DNA of 47,489 nt from JAGWBG01 sp034421095 (GCA_034421095.1 DAOUKR010000005.1:1-47489); one strand, 5' to 3'. Positions 1-8,370 are shown, counted from the stretch's first letter. The notes: generated by a model from the sequence alone, not told the origin. Made by a program: numbers and translations.

Positions 1-55
1 CCAACTCCTGCCGCAACAGGGCGAATTCCTCGGGCATTCCCTCCACTACGTCCAT
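1..55 (-). CDS. N-terminal end of an unidentified protein, cut by the window edge
   Basis: The minus strand reads ATG at 55-53 followed by 18 open codons (MDVVEGMPEEFALLRQEL) to the window edge. A strong Shine-Dalgarno sequence (GGAGGTGGGG) lies just upstream of the ATG, which is why I accept the start. The gene is divergent from the pyr operon. Eighteen residues are too few to assign a family. Confidence 0.55.
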   Translation of the reverse strand, partial: MDVVEGMPEEFALLRQEL

Positions 56-306
56 AACCCCACCTCCACTCCCACATCATCTACCACTTATGCTGACTTT
101 GAAAAGACCCTGAGGAATTGGGCAGTTTATCACGTTCGGAATCATCCATCCGGCTCCGTCGAGCGCCTTCCCGCCCCTGGACTCTACCGCAGTATGGATT
201 CCGGCTCAAGGTTCGCCACGGCGAATCTACCGGAGGTACGACCGGAATGACAGGAGGGCACGTTATCCAAATGCAATGGCCTTTCTCCTGGCCTATTGAC
301 GGTGAC

Positions 307-335
307 TTGAACCCTCACCCTTTTTGTGCTACCAT
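307..335 (+). promoter_or_regulatory. Probable pyr operon promoter
   Basis: A -35 box TTGAAC (307-312) and a -10 box TACCAT (330-335) are separated by exactly 17 bases. Transcription would start near 342, giving a leader of about 415 nt before pyrR that contains the whole PyrR attenuator. Assigned from box match and position only. Confidence 0.55.
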
Positions 336-394
336 AAGGCCCGTAATCAAAGAAATAGTCACAGTGGGCCGAAAGGACCTCTCTCAAGGGGGAG

Positions 395-508
395 CAAGCC
401 TTTAAGGACAGTCCTGTGAGGCTGGCAAGGCGCGTAAAGGCCATTGGGTTAGTCCCGCGTTAGTGGAGACTGGCTTGGACCCTTGCCAGCTATGGGCAAG
501 GGTCTTTT
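395..508 (+). promoter_or_regulatory. PyrR-type transcription attenuator in the pyr leader
   Basis: Three mutually exclusive structures are readable. (1) A PyrR-binding loop, with the conserved core AGTCCTGTGAGGCT at 410-423 inside a stem AGCCT (397-401) / AGGCT (419-423). (2) An antiterminator: GCTGGCAAGG (421-430) is the exact reverse complement of CCTTGCCAGC (481-490). (3) An intrinsic terminator at 478-508. In the known mechanism, PyrR with UMP bound stabilises the first hairpin, blocks the antiterminator and so allows termination. The site precedes pyrR itself, so the operon should be autoregulated by pyrimidine level. Confidence 0.85.
478..508 (+). terminator. Attenuator terminator hairpin upstream of pyrR
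   Basis: A perfect 10-bp stem GACCCTTGCC (478-487) / GGCAAGGGTC (495-504) with a 7-nt loop is followed by TTTT (505-508). Its left arm overlaps the segment needed by the antiterminator, so it is conditional rather than constitutive. Confidence 0.85.
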
Positions 509-562
509 CACGTCCGGATGAGGGTGCCCCTTGCGTAAAGGCGACTCAAGGCTCGATTCCGT

Positions 563-684
563 GTCATCCCGAACGGAGCGATGAGACCCGCCTGCCGGCG
601 AGGCAAGAGTGAGGAATCTGAGAGACCTGTTCTGAAAGGCGGGTTCCTAGATTCCTCGTCCGCCGTAGGCTGACTTGGAATGAC
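563..684. repeat. MITE-like repeat, family 1, copy a
   Basis: A 122-bp imperfect palindrome starts GTCATCCCGAACGGAGCG and ends GACTTGGAATGAC, with inner arms GTGAGGAATCT and AGATTCCTCG. Its left half matches the reverse complement of the right half of the copy at 24435-24551, and its right half matches that copy's left half, so the two are inverted copies of one element. It lies between the pyr attenuator and pyrR. The interval 56-306 holds only short repeat fragments (for example around 190-255) and no convincing gene. Confidence 0.7.
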
Positions 685-756
685 AGGGGGTATGCAAGGG
701 ACTCGACGATCGAGGGTTGGTGTGAGAACCACGTAGGTTCTGAGAGAAGCGGGGGA

Positions 757-1335
757 ATGGAAAAGCAGATACTAAGCGTAGACGAAATCCGCCGCGCACT
801 TACCCGCATAGCCCATGAGATTCTGGAGCGGCACAGTGGGGCGGATGGACTCGTGCTGGCCGGGATCCGCACCAGGGGGTTGCCACTGGCGTGCCGCATC
901 GCCGGAATGATAGGAGAGTTCGAGGGGACTAGCGTACCCGTGGCTTCCCTGGACGTGCGACCGTACAGAGACGACTTGCCGATGAGAACACGCTCCAAGG
1001 TGACGTCCGACGGCGACTTCTCATCGGAAGTTAGCAATCGCAAGGTGGTGCTGGTGGACGACGTTCTGTTCACCGGAAGAACTGCCAGGGCCGCCATGGA
1101 TGCCCTCACCGACCTGGGCAGAGCGCAACGGGTGCAGCTGGCTGTCCTGGTGGACCGGGGACACCGTGAGCTGCCCATAAGGGCGGACTACGTAGGCAAG
1201 AACGTGCCCACAGCCCACGGAGAACGGGTGCAGGTACGACTGATTGAAGTAGACGGCAAGGACGAGGTAGCTCTAACCTGGGATTCCGGGAAGTCCAGGA
1301 ACCCGATTGGCCCGACTGCACACACTACAGTCTAG
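757..1335 (+). CDS. pyrR: PyrR, pyr operon attenuation protein / uracil phosphoribosyltransferase
   Basis: This 192-residue protein of the type I phosphoribosyltransferase fold binds the pyr leader RNA with UMP as co-effector, and in many species also makes UMP from uracil and PRPP. The PRPP-binding loop is clear near residues 97-113 (VVLVDDVLFTGRTARAA). The N-terminal segment ALTRIAHEILERH and the central GIRTRGLPLACRIA are typical of PyrR. A G-rich stretch (GCGGGGGA) just before the ATG serves as ribosome-binding site. The tail after about residue 176 is a little longer than in Bacillus PyrR. It is the first gene of the operon, directly behind an RNA site it would bind, which strongly supports a regulatory role. 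Confidence 0.95.
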   Translation: MEKQILSVDEIRRALTRIAHEILERHSGADGLVLAGIRTRGLPLACRIAGMIGEFEGTSVPVASLDVRPYRDDLPMRTRSKVTSDGDFSSEVSNRKVVLVDDVLFTGRTARAAMDALTDLGRAQRVQLAVLVDRGHRELPIRADYVGKNVPTAHGERVQVRLIEVDGKDEVALTWDSGKSRNPIGPTAHTTV

Positions 1336-1345
1336 GGGGTAGACG

Positions 1346-2746
1346 GTGTACAAGGGGAGTCTGACTACCATAGAGGACCTCTCCAATGGACAGGTGGAAG
1401 ACATCCTCGACCTCGCCCAGGAAATAGAGGGAAACAGGGACGCGTTCCACGGTCTCGCCTCCCACCATCTCATGGCGAGCCTGTTTCTGGAGCCAAGCAC
1501 CAGGACAAGAGGCTCCTTCGAGGTGGCTATGAAGAGGCTTGGTGGAGACACCGTCACCGTTGCAGACCCCAAGTCTTCGTCCATGGAGAAGGGAGAGTCT
1601 CTGGCAGACACCATCCGGGTATGGAGCGGCTACTCGGATCTGATTGTTCTCCGGCATCCCTGGGAAGGGGCAGCACGCCTGGCCGCTCAGTATACCGACG
1701 TTCCGGTCATCAACGCAGGGGACGGCAGTCACGAGCACCCCACCCAGACCCTGCTGGACCTTTACACCTTGCGAAAAGAGTTGGGTACTCTCGCGGGCCG
1801 CAAAATCGTCCTCTGCGGCGACCTGTTAAACGGTCGTACCATTCACTCGCTGATATATGCGCTTCTGCGTTTCAGCGCTGACATAATCTACGCCCCTGGC
1901 GAGGGTCTGGAGCTACCCGACCACGTGCTGCACAAAATTGAGGCAGAATATAACAGACCTCTCCAGAGGGTTCGCCATCCTGGCCTGGAAGCTCTGTACA
2001 GCGGCGGTACTGACGAAGACGGGCCGGAGGTTGACGCAATATACATGACGCCCAGCCAGCCCCATAGTCTCACCCTTATAGACTCTATCCAACTGGGGAT
2101 TCAAATTGACAAAGAAGAGTCCTTCGCCTTCTACGTGACCCGGAAGCAGGTTGAGCGGGAGGGAACGGCAGGAGACGGGCCGGGCAAGCGATACCCGCGC
2201 ATGGATGCGAAGGTCCTCAAGGAGACCGGGTTTTCCAAGGCGGTCATAATGCACCCTCTACCCCGGGTAGACGAGCTCTCGCCCGCCATAGATTCCGACC
2301 CCAGAAGTAAGTACTTCGAGCAGGCCCGTAACGGCGTCCCCGTAAGAATGGCCCTGATAGCCCTCATGCTCGGCCTGAAACCCTGGAAGCATGGCCCGCC
2401 GGAAGGTGGGGGTCAGGCCAGGGGTGAGTTGCCCGTTCCCAAGACCAGGGGCATCGTGTGCCTGAACCAGAACTGTGTGTCCCGGATAGAGCCGCAGAAC
2501 GCCGAAGCAGAGTTCACCTTCTTCGACAGACCCGGTGAGCGTTTCGTATGCTGCTACTGTGAGCGAGAAACCCTCCCGGCATTCTATGCTTATCCCTACG
2601 GCGAGGTCTACCACCCTATCGAGGAACGTCCTTCTCGACCTCTGGACCCATCCAGAGGCACTTTCTTCTTTGACGAAGCCAGCGCGCGGGCAAGCAACTT
2701 CAGGCCTTCCAAGAAGATGGGGGATAGAGTGCAAGGGAATGTTTAA
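1346..2746 (+). CDS. pyrB: Aspartate carbamoyltransferase with C-terminal PyrI-like zinc ribbon
   Basis: The enzyme joins carbamoyl phosphate and aspartate to carbamoyl aspartate, the committed step of UMP synthesis. Residues 1 to about 350 are a complete catalytic chain: SLFLEPSTRTRGSFE (carbamoyl-phosphate loop), HPTQTLLDLYT and HPLPRVDEL. The remaining ~115 residues contain four cysteines, C372-x4-C377-x24-C402-x2-C405, which match the zinc site of the separate regulatory chain PyrI. The nucleotide-binding domain of PyrI is not visible. Total length is 466 residues against about 305-310 for usual PyrB. The start is GTG, 10 nt after the pyrR stop, with GGGGG as ribosome-binding site. A zinc ribbon without an effector domain suggests a structural or assembly role. 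Confidence 0.93.
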   Translation: MYKGSLTTIEDLSNGQVEDILDLAQEIEGNRDAFHGLASHHLMASLFLEPSTRTRGSFEVAMKRLGGDTVTVADPKSSSMEKGESLADTIRVWSGYSDLIVLRHPWEGAARLAAQYTDVPVINAGDGSHEHPTQTLLDLYTLRKELGTLAGRKIVLCGDLLNGRTIHSLIYALLRFSADIIYAPGEGLELPDHVLHKIEAEYNRPLQRVRHPGLEALYSGGTDEDGPEVDAIYMTPSQPHSLTLIDSIQLGIQIDKEESFAFYVTRKQVEREGTAGDGPGKRYPRMDAKVLKETGFSKAVIMHPLPRVDELSPAIDSDPRSKYFEQARNGVPVRMALIALMLGLKPWKHGPPEGGGQARGELPVPKTRGIVCLNQNCVSRIEPQNAEAEFTFFDRPGERFVCCYCERETLPAFYAYPYGEVYHPIEERPSRPLDPSRGTFFFDEASARASNFRPSKKMGDRVQGNV

Positions 2747-2765
2747 ATACTTGATGGAGTAGCTT

Positions 2766-3917
2766 ATGTCCAATGACGCGTACCTGGTGCTGGAGGACGG
2801 TTCCGTTTACCAGGGGGAGGCCTTCGGAGCCGAGACCTCGGGATATGGCGAGGTGGTCTTCAATACCGGCATGACCGGCTACCAGGAGGTCCTCACCGAC
2901 CCCTCCTATGCAGGGCAGATTGTAATACTCACCTACCCATTGGTAGGCAACTACGGCATCAATGCATCGGACTTCGAGTCCAAGCGCATTCAGGTATCGG
3001 GTTTCGTGGTAAGAGAGCACTCCGAACACCCCAGTCATGGCCTCAGTACCTCCACTCTCCACGAGTTTCTGGCCTCTCAGGGGATTCCGGGCATAAAGGG
3101 ATTGGATACCCGGGCCATAACCCGCAGGCTCCGCAGTCAGGGGGTCATGATGGGCTACATCTACTCTGACTCCACGGATGCCTCAGCCCCTCTCCCGGTG
3201 ATATCATCCACGTCAAGGGAGTCCGCCTCCGAGCAAGCTCTTGCCCGGCTAAGAGGAGTGCCGAAATATGGGGACGTAGACTTCGTAAAGAGTGTTACCA
3301 CGGGTGAACCCTACGGCTGGGACATGCCATCCGACGTTCCAGCATCCAAACACGATCGTATCCTTGTAGCCGATTTCGGCCTCAAATATAACATTCTGCG
3401 TCTGCTCAGGGGGCGGGGATGCGAGGTCATGGCCGTACCCGCCACGGCATCCGCCAGCGACATGATGTCCCTCAATCCTGCGGGAATTGTGCTCTCGCCG
3501 GGACCCGGCGACCCGGCGCTGCTGGAGTACATGGTGAGTACAGTCCACAATCTAATAGGGCGCGTACCCATCATGGGCATCTGCCTGGGACACCAGATAC
3601 TAGCCCGCTCGCTGGGCAGCGATACCTTCAAGTTGAAATTCGGCCATAGAGGGGCCAATCACCCCGTGCAGGACCTGTCCACGGGCAGGGTCTACATAAC
3701 GGCCCAGAACCACGGCTACGCAGTAGACGGCGATTCCTTGCCATCCGGCCTGGAGGCAACCCACGTCAATCTCAATGACGGGACCGTGGAGGGGTTGCGC
3801 CACCGGGACCTACCCGTTCTGACCATCCAGTATCACTCCGAAGCCTCGCCGGGTCCCAAGGACAGCGAGTACCTTTTTGACAGGTTTCTGGAGATGGTAA
3901 GGGACAATAGAACTTGA
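2766..3917 (+). CDS. carA: Carbamoyl-phosphate synthase small (glutaminase) subunit
   Basis: CarA hydrolyses glutamine and channels ammonia to CarB for carbamoyl phosphate synthesis. The N-terminal CPSase domain begins LVLEDGSVYQGEAFGAE and carries FNTGMTGYQEVLTDPSY. The class I amidotransferase domain has the nucleophile in MGICLGHQ (about residue 273) and the His-Glu pair in YHSEASPGP near the C-terminus. At 383 residues it is full length. The start lies 19 nt after the pyrB stop, with GGAG upstream. In most genomes of this kind pyrC stands between pyrB and carA. Here it does not. Confidence 0.97.
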   Translation: MSNDAYLVLEDGSVYQGEAFGAETSGYGEVVFNTGMTGYQEVLTDPSYAGQIVILTYPLVGNYGINASDFESKRIQVSGFVVREHSEHPSHGLSTSTLHEFLASQGIPGIKGLDTRAITRRLRSQGVMMGYIYSDSTDASAPLPVISSTSRESASEQALARLRGVPKYGDVDFVKSVTTGEPYGWDMPSDVPASKHDRILVADFGLKYNILRLLRGRGCEVMAVPATASASDMMSLNPAGIVLSPGPGDPALLEYMVSTVHNLIGRVPIMGICLGHQILARSLGSDTFKLKFGHRGANHPVQDLSTGRVYITAQNHGYAVDGDSLPSGLEATHVNLNDGTVEGLRHRDLPVLTIQYHSEASPGPKDSEYLFDRFLEMVRDNRT

Positions 3918-4105
3918 GCCGTACAACCCTGGCCGGTAAACCCTGCCGGTCAAAAAATGATGGATAAGGGGGTGACTCAATCCTTGTAAGGCATTTGAGG
4001 ACATGGTTTAAAATGGCCTCAGCCAAGTCCCAGTCAGTTCAAAGTCGGCCTTGACGTGCCTGCTAAATCGGCTGAGACGGCAAATATAGTGTTTGGAGGC
4101 CTTTT
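3918..4105. other. Intergenic region between carA and a small unidentified gene
   Basis: This region holds no gene. A short hairpin GGCCGG...CCGGTC around 3933-3953 is followed by A, not T, on the plus strand, so it is not a good terminator for carA. CTCAGCC and GGCTGAG form a distant inverted pair around 4018-4076. No convincing promoter was found, so the downstream genes may be read through from carA. Confidence 0.4.
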
Positions 4106-4519
4106 ATGTCTTTGGGTGCCCTATTTATGGAATGGGGGTTGGAGCTGGAGTTGAGGGGGGGAATGACAGAAGTCGTGTCCTTGTTGGACAACACGCTGAG
4201 CGATTTCACTTATGATGGCTACACCTACTCGATAGGCTCTTCCAAGGGTGTAATTGGGTCTAACTGGAAGCTTCAGGTGAAGCTCCAGGACAGGTCCAGT
4301 TTCTTCAACCCCGAATTCACAATAGGGGCCATTGAGTTGGAAGAGCTGGACAGTGGCTACACCAATCTCAATATACCACCGAGAGACCAATGGAAGGGTG
4401 AGGACACCAGTGGCTTTGACGAAGACGGGAAATTCTTCTCCGGTTTTGTCTATCATCTCCTCAACACCTTTCAAGACCTGAGCATAATTAATTTGCCGGG
4501 GTACATACCAATCCGATGA
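4106..4519 (+). CDS. Unidentified 137-residue protein inside the pyr operon
   Basis: I do not recognise this protein. It starts at ATG 4106 behind a good Shine-Dalgarno (TTTGGAGGCC, about 7 nt upstream). The sequence is mildly acidic, rich in Ser, Asp and Gly, with patches such as YDGYTYSIGSSKGVIG and PPRDQWKGEDTSGFDEDGKFF, and it has no signal peptide or clear membrane segment. The pattern of alternating hydrophobic and polar residues suggests beta structure. It sits between carA and carB on the same strand, so it may be co-transcribed, but position alone gives no function. It could be a recent insertion that came with the neighbouring repeat. Confidence 0.5.
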   Translation: MSLGALFMEWGLELELRGGMTEVVSLLDNTLSDFTYDGYTYSIGSSKGVIGSNWKLQVKLQDRSSFFNPEFTIGAIELEELDSGYTNLNIPPRDQWKGEDTSGFDEDGKFFSGFVYHLLNTFQDLSIINLPGYIPIR

Positions 4520-4603
4520 AATCCCTACGGGCGAGGCGCAGAGTCCCTTTGTGAATCGCTTGCGCCAAGCGCGATTGGATGACGCTCACCCCGGATATAC
4601 GAG

Positions 4604-4770
4604 GAGACCTTTGCATAACCCTCTCTCCCCCTGAGGGGGGAGGGTTGGGACGGGGGTGATACCCCACCCCGTACCTGCCTGTCGGCAGATACGTCAAGTA
4701 CGGGGCAGGCTCTCAATCCTCCCCCGCAAGGGGGGAGAAGGCCGGAATGAGGAAGTTACGCAAAGGTCTC
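4604..4770. mobile_element. MITE-like element, family 2, with 16-bp terminal inverted repeats
   Basis: GAGACCTTTGCATAAC (4604-4619) and GTTACGCAAAGGTCTC (4755-4770) are inverted copies with one mismatch. Between them lie G-rich palindromic blocks (CTCTCCCCCTGAGGGGGGAG, a CCTGCC/GGCAGG block and CTCCCCCGCAAGGGGGGAG) but no coding frame. The element ends 17 bp before the carB start codon. Related inner sequences occur at 28116-28250 and 47345-47489. No transposase is present, so it would move only with help from elsewhere. Confidence 0.65.
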
Positions 4771-4787
4771 TGCAAGTGGGGGATAGG

Positions 4788-7700
4788 ATGGGAACCGGAG
4801 CCAGTAAAGTCCTGGTAATTGGGTCAGGGCCAATTGTAATCGGCCAGGCTGCGGAGTTCGACTACGCCGGGACTCAAGCCTGCAAGGCCCTCCGTGAGGA
4901 GGGCATCACCACCGTTCTGGTAAATTCCAATCCCGCCACCATCATGACGGACCGTGACATAGCCGACGTGGTCTATATCGAGCCGCTCACCGTTGAAGTG
5001 ATGGACCGGATTATCGCCCGGGAGCGCCCCGACGGGATTCTACCAACCTTGGGCGGCCAGACCGGCCTGAACCTGGCGGTAGCCATAGCCGATGCGGGAC
5101 TCCTTGACAAATACGACGTCCGGCTTCTGGGAACTCCCCTGGAGACCATCCGCAGCGCCGAAGACCGGGAACTTTTCAGCAGGCTGCTGGCTGACATGGG
5201 AGAGCCTGCGCCGCCAAGCATCACCGTATCTTCAATGGACGAGGCCCGCAGAATAGCCCGAGAGATGGGTCTGCCCCTGGCGGTGCGACCGGCATACACA
5301 CTGGGAGGCACCGGGGGCGGGCTGGTACGCACAATGGAGGAATTCGAGGCGATAGTCAGCGGGGGGCTATCCGCCAGCCCCATTCACCAGGTTCTCCTCG
5401 AACGCTCACTGGAGGGCTGGAAAGAGATTGAGTACGAGGTGATGCGAGACAGCGCCGACAACTGCATCACCGTGTGCAACATGGAGAACCTGGACCCCAT
5501 GGGCGTCCACACCGGAGACAGTATCACGGTAGCTCCCAGCCAGACCCTCACCGATAAAGAGTACCAGATGCTCCGCTCCGCCAGCCTGAGGATAATACGC
5601 GCCCTGGGCATAGAGGGTGGCTGCAACGTTCAGTTCGCCCTGCCTCCCCACCCTGTGGTGGACAAGGCCATCGGCTCCAACTGGGAGCCGAACGCCCCCT
5701 ACTATGTCATCGAAGTAAACCCCAGGGTAAGCCGCAGCTCCGCTCTGGCAAGTAAGGCGACCGGATACCCCATCGCCCGCGTGGCCTCCAAGATAGCGGT
5801 AGGCAAGCGGCTTGACGAGATACCCAACGTGGTTACCCAAAAGACCCTTGCAGCCTTTGAGCCTGCCCTGGACTACTGCGTAGTGAAGATACCACGATGG
5901 CCCTTCGACAAGTTTCCCGCGGGCGACAGGGGCATTACAACCCAGATGAAGGCTACCGGCGAGGTTATGGCCATTGAACGGTGCTTCGAGGCCGCCCTCC
6001 AGAAAGCAGTCCGCTCTCTGGAGATGGGCGGGCGCTCTCTAATGTGGGAAGACCCTGACTGGAGACGGGATGATTCTCTTCTGGGCCAACCCTCCCAATT
6101 CTTCCAGGCAAGCGATATTCGACTATGGACAATCATGTATGGTCTCAGGCGTGGAGCGACACCGGAGACCCTTTCCGGCCATACCCTTGTGGACCCCTGG
6201 TTTATCCATGCCTTGCAACGGATTGTAGAGATGGAAGGACATCTGCTGGGAGAAACCCTGACCCCAAGTCTGTTGCGTAGGGCAAAGAGGTTGGGCTTCT
6301 CCGACGATCAGGTGGGGACCCTCGCGGACATGCTCCCGGAGCAGGTGAGGTCTCTGCGGCAATCGTGGGGTATACATCCAGTCTACAAGATGGTAGATAC
6401 TTGTGCCGCCGAGTTCGAGGCGGCAACACCCTACTATTACAGCACCTACGAGCAGGAAAACGAGGCTCCGACCTTGAAGGGACAAAAGGCCGTTGTCGTG
6501 GGCAGTGGCCCCATAAGAATAGGCCAGGGCATCGAGTTCGACTACTGTAGCGTCCATGCTGCCTGGGCGCTTCAGGAAGAGGGTGTCAAGAGCATAATGG
6601 TCAACTCCAACCCGGAAACGGTCTCCACCGACTTCGATACCAGTCACCGCCTGTATTTCGAGCCTATGGACGAAGAAAGCTTGCGGGATGTGATAGAGAA
6701 CGAGACCGAGGACGACGGCGACGGCCCTCCTCCATCCGTGGTGCAATTCGGTGGCCAGACGGCGATAAACCTCTCCCAGAGCTTGGCCCAGGCCGGCCTG
6801 CCATTGCTGGGTTCCGGAGCAGAGGCCATAGACATCGCCTCTGACCGCCACAAGTTTGAGGAGTTCCTGGCCCGCCTGGGCATACCTCAACCCCCCGGTG
6901 CCGCCGTAACATCCGTCGAGGAGGCGCTAAGGGTGGCCCAGGACATCGGCTACCCTGTGGTGGTACGTCCCAGCTACGTGCTCGGTGGCAGGGCCATGGA
7001 GATAGTACAGAATGCCACCGAGATTATACGGTACTTGACCGTGGCCACCGAGGCGGGACAGGGAAGGCCCGTGCTCATAGACAAGTACATGGAGGGCAGG
7101 GAGTGTGAGGTGGACGCCATTTGCGACGGCCACGAGGTCCTTATACCCGGCATAATGGAGCACATCGAGCGGGCAGGGGTGCATAGTGGCGACTCTATGG
7201 CCGTCTATCCCGGTCTCAACCTCACCCCGGAAGAGGTGGACACCATGGTGGATTACACAACTCGCATTGGTCTGGCACTCAATGTGAGCGGGCTAATAAA
7301 CGTACAGTTCGTTATCCAGGGAGGAGCGCCTTACAGGAGTCCCCTATTCCCCCGGGAGGATTCCCCCGATACATCCGTATATGTCCTCGAGGTAAACCCC
7401 CGGGCCAGCCGCACAATACCCTTCATATCCAAGGTAACGGGCCTTCCCGTAGTCAATCTGGCTACCCGGGTTATGTTGGGCAGAACTTTGAAAGACCTGG
7501 GGCACAGCGGCGGCCTGTGGAAGAGACAGAAAATCGTGGCCATAAAGGCCCCCGTATTCTCCATGTCCAAGCTGACGGGCGTTGACTGGTACATGGGGCC
7601 GGAAATGAAGTCCACGGGAGAGGTCATGGGCGTAGACCACGATTTCCCCTCGGCCCTTTCCAAGGCCCTGACCGCCGCCGACCTTACCCTCAAGCCGGAG

Positions 7701-8126
7701 AGCGTCGTACTGCTGAGCATCGCCGACAAGGACAAGGCCGAGTCCACCACGCTGATAAGGGAGCTGCTCCAGGCGGGAATCAGGCTTTATGCCACTGAGG
7801 GCACGGCGGCCATGATAAGCGCCATGAACGCGCCGGTGACCGTGATTACGAAGAGGCTGAGCGAGGGTCATCCCAATGTGGTGGACGTGATTAACGAGGG
7901 CCGCGTCAACGGGGTGGTGAACACGGTGTCCCAGGCGACTTCCGTACTCAGGGACGGGTTCTACATACGCCGGGCGGCGGCAGAACGGCGTATACCATGC
8001 TTTACTTCCCTTGATACCGCCAGGGCAGCGGTGGAGAGCCTGCTCTTTGGTGCCGGGTCCCCCCAGGAAGACCCGGGTAGACCCTACAGTGTCAAGCGCA
8101 GCGAAGAGTACCTGGACGGGCCGTAG
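4788..8126 (+). CDS. carB: Carbamoyl-phosphate synthase large subunit
   Basis: CarB makes carbamoyl phosphate from bicarbonate, ammonia and two ATP. Two homologous ATP-grasp halves are present: the first starts KVLVIGSGPIVIGQAAEFDY, the second KAVVVGSGPIRIGQGIEFDY (about residue 567). A C-terminal MGS-like allosteric domain follows (STTLIRELLQAGIRLYATEGTAA, about residues 985-1007). I place the start at ATG 4788 because the family begins here, a GGGGG ribosome-binding site lies 5 nt upstream, and the 44 codons further upstream are translated repeat sequence. The length of 1112 residues is slightly above the usual 1070. Translation may be affected by the repeat just before it. Confidence 0.97.
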   Translation: MGTGASKVLVIGSGPIVIGQAAEFDYAGTQACKALREEGITTVLVNSNPATIMTDRDIADVVYIEPLTVEVMDRIIARERPDGILPTLGGQTGLNLAVAIADAGLLDKYDVRLLGTPLETIRSAEDRELFSRLLADMGEPAPPSITVSSMDEARRIAREMGLPLAVRPAYTLGGTGGGLVRTMEEFEAIVSGGLSASPIHQVLLERSLEGWKEIEYEVMRDSADNCITVCNMENLDPMGVHTGDSITVAPSQTLTDKEYQMLRSASLRIIRALGIEGGCNVQFALPPHPVVDKAIGSNWEPNAPYYVIEVNPRVSRSSALASKATGYPIARVASKIAVGKRLDEIPNVVTQKTLAAFEPALDYCVVKIPRWPFDKFPAGDRGITTQMKATGEVMAIERCFEAALQKAVRSLEMGGRSLMWEDPDWRRDDSLLGQPSQFFQASDIRLWTIMYGLRRGATPETLSGHTLVDPWFIHALQRIVEMEGHLLGETLTPSLLRRAKRLGFSDDQVGTLADMLPEQVRSLRQSWGIHPVYKMVDTCAAEFEAATPYYYSTYEQENEAPTLKGQKAVVVGSGPIRIGQGIEFDYCSVHAAWALQEEGVKSIMVNSNPETVSTDFDTSHRLYFEPMDEESLRDVIENETEDDGDGPPPSVVQFGGQTAINLSQSLAQAGLPLLGSGAEAIDIASDRHKFEEFLARLGIPQPPGAAVTSVEEALRVAQDIGYPVVVRPSYVLGGRAMEIVQNATEIIRYLTVATEAGQGRPVLIDKYMEGRECEVDAICDGHEVLIPGIMEHIERAGVHSGDSMAVYPGLNLTPEEVDTMVDYTTRIGLALNVSGLINVQFVIQGGAPYRSPLFPREDSPDTSVYVLEVNPRASRTIPFISKVTGLPVVNLATRVMLGRTLKDLGHSGGLWKRQKIVAIKAPVFSMSKLTGVDWYMGPEMKSTGEVMGVDHDFPSALSKALTAADLTLKPESVVLLSIADKDKAESTTLIRELLQAGIRLYATEGTAAMISAMNAPVTVITKRLSEGHPNVVDVINEGRVNGVVNTVSQATSVLRDGFYIRRAAAERRIPCFTSLDTARAAVESLLFGAGSPQEDPGRPYSVKRSEEYLDGP

Positions 8127-8133
8127 GCTCAAG

Positions 8134-8370
8134 CTATTGTGTATGTTGGACCGAGTCGATCAGTTGCTGTGTAATTAAGACTCTCTCGTCTGCTTCCCGC
8201 CAAAGGTCGGAGTGCGGGTTAGGACCATGAAACAACCGAACTAATACCCCCTCCGCTTTGGCGACAGATACGGCAGGTATGAAGTCACTGTCCCCTGCCA
8301 ACAGTATGGCCTCTTGAATGCTCTGCTGGAAGATACAAATTGGGATGCACCAGTTAACGATGCATCCCAA
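8134..8370 (-). pseudogene. Remnant of a NYN-domain (LabA/DUF88-like) protein
   Basis: The minus-strand reading AILLAGDSDFIPAVSVAKAEGV followed by VRLFHGP and LWREADERVLI is the C-terminal part of a NYN (PIN-like) nuclease domain, including the acidic GDSDF motif. The N-terminal half with the first catalytic Asp residues is missing. Homology stops upstream at about 8325, close to a perfect 12-bp inverted repeat at 8338-8372. The 78-residue frame has a start codon but no clear ribosome-binding site. It is most likely a decayed gene fragment. A functional small protein cannot be excluded. The interval 8371-8520 holds nothing else I can support. Confidence 0.55.

Noticed and set aside
118..444. 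Open frames on both strands before pyrR
   Set aside because: They overlap the pyr promoter and attenuator and have no ribosome-binding site or protein-like composition.
3930..3960. Terminator after carA
   Set aside because: The short GGCCGG hairpin is followed by A residues on the plus strand, and on the minus strand nothing is transcribed here.
4656..4787. 44-codon N-terminal extension of carB
   Set aside because: It translates part of the MITE-like repeat. Family homology and ribosome-binding site place the start at 4788.
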